From Vanessa cardui (Eukaryota; Arthropoda; Insecta; Lepidoptera; Nymphalidae): 64,000 nt of DNA. The notes beneath the pieces were generated by a model. It was not told where the DNA came from, searched no databases, and saw only the letters and a list, made by a program, of their open reading frames with translations. A program made the translations under genes and the position numbers. Shown piece after piece: positions 1 through 10,700 of this stretch (positions within the stretch are counted from its first letter, which is position 1; every line of letters starts with the position of its first letter). The stretch lies in contig NC_061151.1 in assembly GCF_905220365.1 (NCBI RefSeq), forward strand, positions 5,884,197-5,948,196, given 5' to 3'.

Positions 1-358
1 AGTTTTTTTTTTTTTTTTTAAATTGGTACGAAGTAAACTTAAACCCCAAGGAGAACAGGGAGGCTTTTATACCATACGATCAACCCCTAAAACGACCGAA
101 ACCCCCAACCACAACTAGTTGCATATATGTATAAATAGCAAAACTTTACCTAATTGTATATGCATGGTAATATTTAAAAGTAGCGTCAGAAAAATAATGG
201 TCTTAATATAATACAATACATTATAAATTATATCTGATTCAGTCTGTTTGTCTTCATAATTATTTGTAAAATCAAAAATAACACGTCTCGTAACTTTGAC
301 TACTAAGTTTCTTACCGGTTCTTCTCGGTAGAATCTATATTCGGAACCGGTGGTAGCT
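1..358. other. Sik3 upstream intron; fragments only
   Basis: Poly-T, then a tail fragment of the R5b repeat (20-125) and an R4 LINE-tail fragment (300-358) that is split by the next SINE. No exon seen. Confidence 0.5.
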
Positions 359-368
359 TCAATTATTA

Positions 369-625
369 CAACAAAAACAGCCTGTAAATTCCCACTGCTG
401 GTCTAAAGGCCTCCTCTCCCTTTGAGGAGAAGGTTTGGAACATATTCCACCACGCTGTTCCAATGCGGGTTGGTGGAATACACATGTGGCAGAATTTCTA
501 TGAAATTTGTCACATGCAGGTTTCCTCACGATGTTTTCCTTCACCGCTGAGCACGAGATGAATTATAAAGACAAATTAAGCACATGAATCAGCGGTGCTT
601 GCCTGGGTTTGAACCCGCAATCATC
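369..625 (-). mobile_element. S1 SINE with 10-bp target-site duplication
   Basis: S1 on its own strand: a tRNA-like head (gatggcccagtggttagaa, then box B gggttcaaaccc), a ~200-bp body, and a (TTG)n tail. This copy is flanked by tcaattatta at 359-368 and 626-635, lacks most of the head, and splits an R4 copy. The TSD shows retroposition. Confidence 0.9.
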
Positions 626-876
626 TCAATTATTATAGGTGTTAAATGACGATTCAAAAGTGCGCCACAAATATTAATTCATAATATATACATTAATCAA
701 GAAGGGTGAGGAATCTCTGTATAAAGTTAATGACCTTTATTGACCTTATGAGAAGCATAATATTTCTATTATTAAAAGTCGAGCAAATCTTCTAAGCAAT
801 GATGACCAAACTATAATATACAACACCCGCTTTAGGTCAAAGAAACAAACATATGGCGTAGTTAATTAAAGGCAGG

Positions 877-1212
877 TATAGTACGACACAATTTAGATGT
901 AGCATCTGCAAATTCAGTAAAACCGATCATTGCCGATTCACACAATCAATTGAAATAGCTCCCTATCGCGCCGTTCGACGCTATTCGTCGCTATAGATTC
1001 TCGCGTCAGTTCAACCCGAGACAGCGAGTGCATGTAAATCGACGTGTCGAATTGACGAATATTAGGTCGTATGATATTACAAGTTATTACGTTTGTGTAA
1101 AGTCATATTCGCATGAGAAATAAATATTGATAATTTGGGATAGCGTACTCAATTCGGCAGTGATCGGTTTTACGAATTTTGCCGATGCTACATCGTTTTG
1201 TGTGGTACTATA
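877..1212. mobile_element. M3 MITE copy 1
   Basis: About 340 bp with long terminal inverted repeats beginning TATAGTACGACACAA and running through gatgtagcatcggcaaaatt. TA at the ends suggests a TA target site (Tc1/mariner-like). Nine copies are in this window. Confidence 0.88.
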
Positions 1213-1422
1213 AGCAGGTAATAATTAGTTTAGGCTGGTAAATACGCCACTGATTGCATGTGTATCTCTTTGTTCCGTGTTCCTCGTGAATGGCTATTCG
1301 GTAAAGTGGATTTTAACAACTGTTTCCGATAATAAAAGCGGTCATAACCGGTAATACCTTAAAAGAAAAACTTTTAGTAATCTTTCAATCTCGCTCTTTA
1401 TCAAATTGCGCGTCATAGAAAT

Positions 1423-1718
1423 ACAGCAACAACAGCCTGTAAATATCCCACTGCTGGGCTAAGGCCTCTTCTCCCTTTGAGGAGATCGTTTGGAACATGT
1501 TCCAACACGCTGTTCCAATGCGGGTTGGTGGAATACACATGTAGCAGAATTTCTATGAAATTTGACACATGCAGGACTCCTTGCGATGTTTGCCTTCACC
1601 GCCGAACATGGGATGTATTATAAACACAAATTAAGCACATGAATATTTAGTAATGCCTGGGCTAAACCCGCAATCATCGGTAAAAATGCACGCGCTCTAA
1701 ACACTGGGCCATAGAAAT
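1423..1718 (-). mobile_element. S1 SINE
   Basis: Tail acaacag at the left, body, then box B remnant gctaaacccgcaatc and head; diverged. Confidence 0.85.
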
Positions 1719-1984
1719 AAAAGGATATATTTTGCTTAAAGGTTTTAGTACAACTAAGTAAATAACAAAAAAAAAAATAAGTAGTTTTTTTTGCTACCGG
1801 TACGGAGTACTTTTTTACGGACAAGGCTACCACCAAGGAGGGTCGTTGCCTGCGAGCGCTCGGCTGAACACGAGACGTTAAAAAATGCTAGATTTCAATC
1901 ACTTTAATTTAACCGACTTTTTTTGACTTTAAACGTCTGAAAAGTTTTTTTTTCTTACCCTGACGATAGATTATATATTGTTTG

Positions 1985-2290
1985 TAATGCTAGCTTGTAG
2001 AATGACATTTTTTTTAATGTAAGAATGACTGGCAAATACGCAGTGGGAGATTCAGACGTCATCTCACAAGTGACATTCTTACTAACCATATCGTCTTTCA
2101 CACAATCCATCCATAGTTTCCTTGGTCGTCTTCTGCCTCTATATCCATCCACTTCCATGCTCAAGGCCTTCCTTACAAAATGGCCCTCATTCCTCCTCAT
2201 AATATGTCCATACCATGACAGCCGGTTTCCATGTAGCTTCTCGTTTACCGGTGCAACTTCCTCTCATGTACTCATTCCTTACTCTATCCA
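1985..2290 (-). mobile_element. LINE reverse-transcriptase C-terminal fragment
   Basis: Minus-strand reading MRRNEGHFVRKALSMEVDGY, then RGRRRPRKLWMDCVKDDM matches the conserved post-RT tail of RTE-type LINEs in insects. Short and broken. Confidence 0.6.
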
Positions 2291-2308
2291 TTTATTTAAA
2301 GTAAAGTA

Positions 2309-2532
2309 AAGTGACAGCCTGTAAATTTCCCACTGCTGGGATAAGGCCTCCTCTTCCATTAAGGAGAGGGTTTGGAATATATTCCATCACGCTGTTCCAA
2401 TGCGCATTGGTGGAATGCACATGTGGCATATTTTCGATGAATTTAGACACATGTAGGTTTCCTCGCGATGTTTTCCTTCACCGCCGAGAATGATGATGCA
2501 GGATGCACGCGTTCTAACCACTGGGCCATCTC
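2309..2532 (-). mobile_element. S1 SINE, truncated
   Basis: Tail side acagcctgtaaatttcccac to box-A side ccactgggccatctc; part of the head region deleted. Confidence 0.82.
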
Positions 2533-2579
2533 AGATCCATTTATTTTGTAAGAAATATTTTAATCATATTTTATACTAG

Positions 2580-2771
2580 TTGTAACTCGCGATTTTGCTG
2601 GCGTTTTAGGATTTGATTGTCACGTGTTTGGCAAAAAAGTAGCCTATGTCCTTTATTGGAGTTAAAGTTTGCTTCGTAACAAATTATATCAAATTCGGTT
2701 CATTGGTTTGGTCGTGAAAGAGAGACAGACAGACAGACAGAGTTGCTTTCATATTTATAATATTAGTATAT
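2580..2771 (-). repeat. R5b dispersed repeat
   Basis: Carries gtagcctatgtcctt, aaattcggttcattggtttg, gtcgtgaaagag, a (cagacaga)n run and tataatattagta at the end. Same family at 5130-5630, 12207-12630, 20815-21050, 27600-27900, 58800-58945 and 59010-59420. Confidence 0.7.
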
Positions 2772-3965
2772 ATTGTCACTCCAACCTTGGGAACTGATGT
2801 TATTGTGGCTTTAGTGACACTGGTATCAGTTTGGCAGTAGATTATATGACGAATGAATGGTGCCTACCAAGTATTTTAGTAGACCCTAAAATTTAATGCA
2901 AAGCTACCCTCGATTTCGGCTTTTTGAGTCTCGAGGCCCCGTTAAAAGCCCAGTGGTTACTTTACCAACAGTGACCTGTCTTTGTTATCCTTAATTTAAA
3001 ATAAATCTCTAATAATCCTGTACATCTCTGCAATAATACTAGACCTACACATTTGTTTGGTGTTTTTGGGTTCGCTGTGGTTTTTGGAAGTGTTAGAAAA
3101 ATTTAGTATAAAATTGATTATGAGAAATACTATATTGTTTTTAATTTAAGCTTGCCGATAATCTAGACTAGTCATGATATGTAGATTAAATAATTGAAGC
3201 ATTACGATGCCTCATTTAAGACCAATTATGAATACCCATAAATGTCTCAAAATCTTAAAGAATCTTAAAGAAATTACTTAGAAGTATATTAATACCAGTA
3301 TACCTATAACTAAGAAAATGTTTTTATTTAATTTGACAACAAACAACAACAACAACCTGTTAATTTCCCACTACTGGGCTAACCTCCTCTCCCTTTGAGG
3401 AGAACGTTTGGAACAACAATTTTGAACTAATATCTAACACTTAGGAATAAAAGCGAATAAAAATAAAATTGATAGGAACAATTTAAAATAATAAAAAACT
3501 CATACCAAATGGCAATGTATACTACCCCTAAAGGTATTAAATTTTAATAACTACCTCGTATATGTTATAATATTAATCCGGTATATAAGCAACCGTTTTT
3601 ATTATAGAAGACATTTACCGGTTCACAGATAACATTATTTTTTAATATTTACGGAAAACCGCAATAACATAATGTATTACGTAATTTCGTTTAATTGTAT
3701 CTATTAAATGTTTATTTAATTTAATATTTAATACGATTCACGAATTCAATTGTTTTATTTTATTTATTTAAACAAAATGGCGCTGGATTTGGCGCGAAAG
3801 TTTTTCTTTAGCCGACACTAAGTTCAAGGTAATGTAAGAAGGAATCTTTGCAACTTATTTCCTGGTTTACAGTGAATTAAACTTGGGCGAAATTGTTTGT
3901 AACAACTTACATATACAATTACATAGATATATATAATTCAAATACATATATTATTATTATTATCA
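2772..3965. other. Intron sequence, mostly unassigned
   Basis: Contains an S1 tail fragment at 3344-3415 and a possible old S2 remnant at 2776-2850. Otherwise AT-rich, with no exon or structure I recognise. Confidence 0.4.
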
Positions 3966-4130
3966 CTACATATTATAAAACAAAGTCGCTTACCGCTGTC
4001 TGGCCCTATGTATGCTTAGATCTTTAAAATTACGCAACGGATTTTGATGCGTTTTTTTAGTAGATAGAGTGATTCAAGAGGAAGGTTTTTGTGTATATGG
4101 ACGATATAGTAAATAAATGCTGATAATTGT
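3966..4130 (+). repeat. R5 dispersed repeat
   Basis: Starts ataaaacaaagtcgcttacc, then acgcaacggattttgatgcg. Further copies at 11178-11345, 39598-39850, 43200-43385, 50937-51066 and 63385-63530. Confidence 0.75.
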
Positions 4131-4234
4131 AGAAAAGTGTACGCCTTACTTTCCGAGTAGAAGATATAGATTAACTTATGGTGATGATTACTATCATAGT
4201 TGTGACCAAAAACTTGGTAGGGCTAGGCTTTGTA

Positions 4235-4372
4235 TAAGTTTTTTTTTATGGTATAGATTGGGCATAGACAATGACGCTGTAAGAAATATTAACTATTTGT
4301 TACATCGTCAATGCGCCACCAACCTTGGGAACTAAGATGCTATATCCGTTGTACCTGTAGTATATATGTATT
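4235..4372 (-). repeat. S2 repeat, partial
   Basis: ttttatggtatag, catagacaatgacgctgtaa and ccaccaaccttgggaactaa are S2 landmarks; about half the element is missing. Confidence 0.75.
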
Positions 4373-4632
4373 TAAGTATAGGTACCCCCTTATCAGAGCT
4401 TAGTAGGAAAAGGATATATATTAGGTATATGAAGAACTTTTTATGGTAATTTTAGGGGAACTGATAGGAATGACTAGTAATATAGTATAGCTGATTTCTT
4501 TGAACTAAAAGCAATTGAATCATAAAATTTCTCTACCTCTTTTTAAAACCTTACCAAGGGATTCTTTGTAGGATCGTTTACGAAATATAAAAGTAAAATT
4601 AAAGGGTATATATATGTAAAGTAAAATAAGTA

Positions 4633-4878
4633 AAGTAACAGCCTGTAATTTTCCCACTGCTGAGATAAGGCCTCCTCTTCCATTACGGAGATGGTTTGGA
4701 ACATATTGCACCACGCTGTTCCAATGCGGGTTGGTGGATAGCACATGTGGCAGAATTTCAATGAAATTAGACACATGCAGGTTTCCTCGCAGGTTTTCGC
4801 ATAGTGGTGCTTGTCTGGGTTTGAACCCGTAATCATCGGTTAAGATACACGCTAACCACTGGGCCATCGCAGCTCATC
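4633..4878 (-). mobile_element. S1 SINE
   Basis: Full order of S1 landmarks from acagcctgtaattttccc to ccactgggccatc; an open frame of 115 codons over it is a by-product. Confidence 0.85.
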
Positions 4879-5249
4879 TCAGCGGACATATGTAGTTAAA
4901 TGTAATAGTATTGTGCTATAGAGATGTATTAGTAAACTCTTAGCAGTGCACAATATAGCTGTCAGCTGAGTTTATAGAAAATTCCATGAAATAAGTAGAT
5001 CTAAGGTTTATTTACCTTTATTCCCGCGACTGAAATAGAGGTGTAAAAATTTGACCTTTTAATCAATAATAATAATTTTTATTATCGATTAAAAAAATCT
5101 CACAAGACTACGAAATTGTGTATATATTAAACTTAGTAGTGTTCCACGGTTTTGCTCGTTTTTTAGGGTGTTCATGTGTTAGCCAAAAAATGTAGCCTAT
5201 GTGTTTTCTTGGAGTTTATGTTTGCTTTATACCAAATTTCATGAAATTG

Positions 5250-5530
5250 GTGGTAGGGCTTTGTACAAGCCCGTCTGGGTAGGTACCACCCACTAATCAG
5301 TTATTCTACCGCCAAACAACAGTACGGAGTATTGTTGTGTTCCGGTTTGAAGGGTGAGTGAGCCAGTGTAAATACAGGCACAAGGGACATAACATCTTAG
5401 TTCTCAAGGTTGGTGGTGCAGTGACGATGTAAGGAATAGTTAATATTTCTTACAGCGTCGTTGTCTATGGGTGATGGTGACCACTTACCATCAGGTGGCC
5501 CATATGCTCGTCCGCCAACCCATACCATAA
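5250..5530 (+). repeat. S2 repeat (A-tailed), inserted in R5b
   Basis: Runs from ggtagggctttg through ggtaccacccac, gtgagtgagccagtg and ccatatgctcgtccgccaac to an A-rich end. It splits an R5b copy (5130-5249 and 5545-5630). Probably a non-autonomous retroelement. Confidence 0.8.
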
Positions 5531-5634
5531 AATAAAAACAAACAAAACAATTCGGTTCAGCGCTATGGTCGTGAAAGAGTGACAAACGTACAGAGATACT
5601 TTAACACTTGTAATATTAATAAAGATAACAATTA

Positions 5635-6055
5635 AATAGCCTATTTGACTGGTTTTTTTTTAATCAATTTTATATTATTTAGTAGAAGTTAAGGAACCCA
5701 GTAAAAGTTGTGTTTTATTATTTCTAGTACATATTTGTCGAAAAATATCATATTAAAAATTCCATATTTAAATAGCGCTCAAAAACGCTTTGGACAATAT
5801 GGCGCTGCAATGGGGTCGGTGACGTCACTTTCCTGTATTTTAATCTGTGTGCCTTCATCATAAGCCCGGCCAATCAGGAGCGTTTTGTGTCACGTGACAA
5901 ACGTTTGAAAAAATGTATTTTGTTTGATGGATTTTTGAATAAATTAAGTATTATTTTCAACTTTCGTTAGTAAATAACCATTTTTGAACTCATAATATAC
6001 ACTGATTACAATAATTCACAATTTATTTTTCGCATCGTCAAATAGCCTATTGCGT
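5635..6055. mobile_element. M1 MITE copy a
   Basis: Terminal inverted repeats aatagcctatttgac... and ...gtcaaatagcctatt. Internally carries CRE TGACGTCA (5820-5827) and E-box TCACGTGA (5890-5897). Other copies: 24431-24860, 34525-34897, 51807-52256. Confidence 0.85.
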
Positions 6056-6400
6056 TATATATTGTATATTTTACAAGACAAATTGTTCAGTAAGATGCAC
6101 TAAGTAAATTATACAATAAACAATAATTCGAGTAACAATAGCGTAGTAAATAATTTCTTCTTTCTCGTTGAATCGGGTCGAGGTGAATGTAACCTCGGAT
6201 TCGAGGTCGAGTCCTTCAGAAGTAGCCTTCTAGCGAGGTCACGGGGTCACCGTCTGCTATTCACAAACGGTTATCGAGCTGGTCTTATGGACTGTTTTAT
6301 TATCTTTATATGAATAAGAACTATTGTAAATGTTATTCTCTCTGTTGGGATTAGATCTCCTTTTGAAGAGACTTGGAGCTCTATAGCTGATATGATACGT
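6056..6400. other. Intron, nothing assigned
   Basis: Moderately GC-rich 6150-6290 (gaatcgggtcgaggtg onward) but no open frame, repeat partner or RNA fold recognised in the window. Confidence 0.3.
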
Positions 6401-6494
6401 GTTGTAGATGATAAAAATCGTGGAGTTAATACCTGTTGACTTCCAAGCAGGATATATTAATTTAAAAAATTGTATTTAATTAAATAAATAAAAT

Positions 6495-6721
6495 AAATAT
6501 GAGACAACATCACATACATTACTCTGATCCCAATGTAAGTAGCTGAAGCACTTGTGTTATGGAAATCAGAAGTAACGACGGTACCACAAACACCCAGACC
6601 CAAGACAACATAGAAAACTAATGGTCATCTACATCGACTCGGCCGGGAATTGAACCCGGGACCTCAGAGTAGCGTACCCATGGAAACCGGTGTACACACC
6701 ACTCGACCATGGAGGTCGCCA
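6495..6721 (-). mobile_element. S3 SINE nested in R4 LINE tail
   Basis: S3 has a tRNA-like head with box B ggttcgattcccgg and tail ...ttgtctcatatttatt. Here it interrupts R4 (6400-6494 and 6722-6882). Other copies: 12312-12545, 46595-46820, 49024-49250, 59069-59290. Confidence 0.82.
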
Positions 6722-6935
6722 AATTAACATGACTTTGTATTTCTTAAATGTTAAAAAGAGTAACTACTGATTTTCTTGTCATTTCTTCTCAGTAGAATCT
6801 ACTTTCCGAACCGGTGGTAGCTTCACTTAATTGTAAAATGATGATTCAAAAGTGCTTGTAAAAGCCTACTGGAATAAAGTTTTTTTTTTTTTTTGTTGAA
6901 TATACTTGTGGTAGAATAAATTAAATAGTAAATTC

Positions 6936-7016
6936 AGTGGTGCTTGCACGGGTTTGAACCCGCAATCCTTAGTCAAGATGTACGGGTTCTAACCGCTGGG
7001 CCATCTCGGCTCAAAT
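6936..7016 (-). mobile_element. S1 tRNA-like head only
   Basis: gggtttgaacccgcaatcct and ccgctgggccatctcggctc without the body; a solitary head. Confidence 0.7.
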
Positions 7017-7251
7017 CTATCAGAAGCTGTAGTTCATTTCAGGAATTTGTATTGTTATGCTATGAATGTTATGTAACCGTAAGATTACAAAATTCGTTAG
7101 ATTACAATCTATTGTAAACTGTCGAAATATGTTTGCAATTTAACGCATTATTGTAATCTATCGATGGGAACTAAAATGTATTTTGAAATATTTATATACA
7201 AAAATATCTATTTTGTTTTTTATAAGAATTAATAACATTAAGAACTGTATA

Positions 7252-7580
7252 AATCTTGACCGCGTGTAATGGTGGCAAGAATGCTAACAGCATTTTTGCC
7301 ACCATTCCAACGATCCTCTGGGCAAACGAATCAGCCTACTGTCACCAGTGGAGGCAATAAGGCGAGGTGTTATACTTTTAATGAAGCTTTTTGCACCCCT
7401 TTTATTTATTTTTTCTCGCTAGAAAAACTCATTACGTGCTTCCCCCACGTGATGGAAAGTGGGGGCGACTCCCCGGAGCCCTGGACGCCGAGTGCGCCCA
7501 AGCATACTTGGTTTACTTACTAAAAAACCAGCGGTACCCCCTCCGTCTTTACGCCACGGGATCGCTTACTCATGCTACCG
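7252..7580 (+). repeat. R7 dispersed repeat
   Basis: atcttgaccgcgtgtaatgg, cgatcctctgggcaaacgaa and ggcgaggtgttatact recur at 28806-28975; a fragment is at 22233-22260. It ends about 70 bp before the first Sik3 exon. Confidence 0.7.
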
Positions 7581-7651
7581 TGACGAACTTTTTGCACCCA
7601 AAATCAAGTAATAATTTTATGATAATTAATATAGTTCATTGTTAATTTCAG

Positions 7652-7768
7652 GTAGCAATCAAAATAATAGACAAATCGCGATTGGACGAAGATAATCTGA
7701 AGAAGACGTTTCGGGAGATAGCAATCATGAAGCGATTACAGCATCCGCACATTGTCAGACTATATCAG
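7652..7768 (+). CDS. Sik3: Sik3 exon 1 of window: kinase N-lobe
   Basis: 39 codons, phase 0 at both ends, between ttcag and gtatgt. It opens with VAIKIIDK (the ATP-binding lysine of VAIK) and carries FREIAIMKRL, whose Glu is the alpha-C partner, then HPHIVRLYQ. The preceding glycine-rich-loop exon is not found in 1-7651 and must lie upstream. Confidence 0.95.
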
Positions 7769-10700
7769 GTATGTTATAACATCGAAATCGTCGTCGTGGT
7801 TTCTATGATGAAATTCCGCAGATATTTGTAACTTTGCCGTTTGATTAATTTAAATAATTTATGAAAAAAGGGATTCATAAATGCTGATTATAAACGTAGC
7901 TTTGGAAACCCTAAGGGTTGAAAAGCCGTCATTTTCAAAGTTTTATTATTGGGATTTATTTGGGATACTGATTAAAAATGAGTAGGTATGTATTTAAGCG
8001 TTTCTGGATATTCAACCCTAAGGGGTGAAATACTCACTTTCAAGTGAACAAAGCAGGCAACAGCTAGTTTGACATATAAGACAAAATATGGTGTCGTAGA
8101 TCATTGTTCAATTTCTAATAACCATCATGGCGGAATACGTCAGTCTCCTGATTAAGTTCAACAACAACAACAGCCCGTAAATTCCCACTGCTGGGCTAAA
8201 GGCCTCCTCTCCCTTTGAGGAGAAGGATTTGGAACATATTCCACCACGCTGTTCCAATGCGGGTTGGTGGAATACACATGTGGCAGAATTTCAATGAAAT
8301 TTGTCACATGCTTGTTTCCTCGCGATGTTTTCCTTCACCGCTGAGCACGAGATGAATTATAAAGTTAAATTAAACACATGAATCAGCGGTGCTTGCTTGG
8401 GTTTGAACCCGCAATCGTCGGTTAAGATGCACGCGTTCTAACCACTGGGCCATCTCTGATTAAGTTAATTATGATTAAAAAGCTAATTGAGTATTTTTTT
8501 TATCCATCATCCTTCTTTATATAAGACGGATTCCTCGGTGGAATCAATATTCCAAACCGGTGTTATTCAATTTGCCCGTAAAATTATTCAAGTGCTCGTA
8601 GAAGCCTATTTGCATAAATTATTTTTTTGGTTTATATAACCCAATGTTGTTCTAGTAAACAGATATGTTATTAACGCGCAAAAAGTGAAGACTAGAAAAC
8701 GTCCTAATTGGGACGTTTGCCTTCAGTCGTTTTACGTAGTAATACGTTATAATACAAAAACATCTAGTTATCCCTTTTACTTATTGTTTTCATCAAGCTA
8801 TCCTTTTTACTTGTAACGAAATGTAAAATAAACGGTCCACGGCGCGGCACACTTTTTTCTGTTGTTTATTACGGATATAACATATCTGTTTATTAGGATA
8901 TCATTGATATAACCCAGTTTTTTGTTGAAACGAAATCTTGTATTATAAAAAGTACTCTCCCTACTTGTTACGTATAGCCGATGAGCTTTAACACCTTTTT
9001 ATAATCAGCTAGTTTCTGAGAAGACCAACTATCGACTTTCTAGCAGGTCCTCAGATAACATGCCAACTAACACTTATATTCCAAGTCTAGGAAATGGCAA
9101 AAATTATAAAAGCAAGTGTCTCTCAATCTCAATAGAACGCGTGTATCTTAACCGATGATTTCGGGTTCAAACCCAGGCAAGCACCACTATATATATGTGC
9201 TTAATTTGTGTTTATAATTCATCTCGTCTTCGGCGGCGAAGGAAAACATCGTGAAGAAACTTGCATGTGTCTAATTTCATAGAAATTCTGCCACATGTGC
9301 ATTCCACCAACCCGCATTGGAACAGCGTGGTGGAATATGTTCCTAACCTTCTCCTCAAAGGGAGAGGAGGTCTTAGCCCAGCAGTGAGAAAGTTACAGGC
9401 TGATATATTTGCTTTACTTTACTTTAATAATTTTAATATGATGATTCTAAAGTGATTTTATGATACCTAAGTGAATAAAGAATGTTTTAATTTGATTACC
9501 TCCCTTTCAAAATATAATTTATTCTACCGATGTCAGGGAGGGTGAGAAAAATAAAGTTTCCAGACAGAAAAACGTCAAAAAAACGCATAACTTTTAATTT
9601 GAATTGATGATCGATGTCTACCATTTTCCAATATCTCGTGTTCAGCCGAGCGTTATCAGGCAACGACCCTCCTTGGTGGTAGCCTTGTTCGTGAAAAAAA
9701 AATCTGTACCGGTAGCAACAAAAAAATACTACTCAATTTTTTCTTACTACTTGTATTAAAATCTTTAAGCCTATTTAATTGTTTATTTAAAACTTAAGAA
9801 AAGAATAGTTCTATTGCGATCGAAATTGAAAGAAATTAATCACTTTTAGAAAAAGAAACGCCTGGATTGTGGTTCAAATTTCATCACAGGACTGACTGAA
9901 CACGAGTTGTGAATAACAGCGCTGTGAATCTGTTTATTTGGAAAGAGCAACTATGCGAGTTTCTTGCCGTTTCTTTTCGCTGAATGCTCTCCGAAATGGC
10001 GAAATAAAATACATTTAATTTGATAGGATTGATATTTGAAAAAGAGTTTACACGAGCATGTAGTTAAAATGATAAATGAATATTTTTAGATGAAAGGTTT
10101 CCTGACAAAGATAATCTACGTTTTACTTATAAGTCCCTTTTTCCTTTCCCAATATAGTCCTCTAAACAGAAATGTCTGGCATTTCTTGAATATGAAGAAT
10201 AAATTATCAATACAATATGGAGTAGTTTGGCAAAATCATCTAATAATAATTAAATAAACTGGTTTTCAGGTTATGGAGAGCAGTCACACGCTATACCTAG
10301 TCACGGAGTATGCGCCTAACGGTGAAATTTTTGGTAAGTGCCCTTTACATACAGTCCAATACATTGGTCTCTTTCTGGCATGATATAAGAAAGAGTAAGA
10401 CAGCATTGTTTAACGAATTTACTCTGTGGCAAGGCTAACTGCAAGACCTGGGAATGTTATCCACTCATGATATACAGCTAACATCAATTGTTGTGTTCTA
10501 GTTTGAAGCCAGTGTAACTTCAGTGTAACTTTGAAACATCTGATTTCCCCATGGTTAGTGACGCGTTGCTACTGTAAGGAATAGTTAATATTACTTACGA
10601 TGCCTATATCTGTGGTTTATTATGCATCTGATGGCTCATTTGCCAGTTCACATAAAAAACCAATTACATAGCTATTATGTATAAACCGCCTACTGTCCTT

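Noticed and set aside
4520..4867. 115-codon minus-strand open frame
   Set aside because: It lies over an S1 SINE and its neighbour; the same peptide fragments recur wherever S1 occurs.
6600..6720. Possible tRNA gene (tRNA-like box B ggttcgattcccgg family)
   Set aside because: It is the head of the S3 SINE, repeated with the same body elsewhere, and does not fold into a complete cloverleaf with paired acceptor arms.
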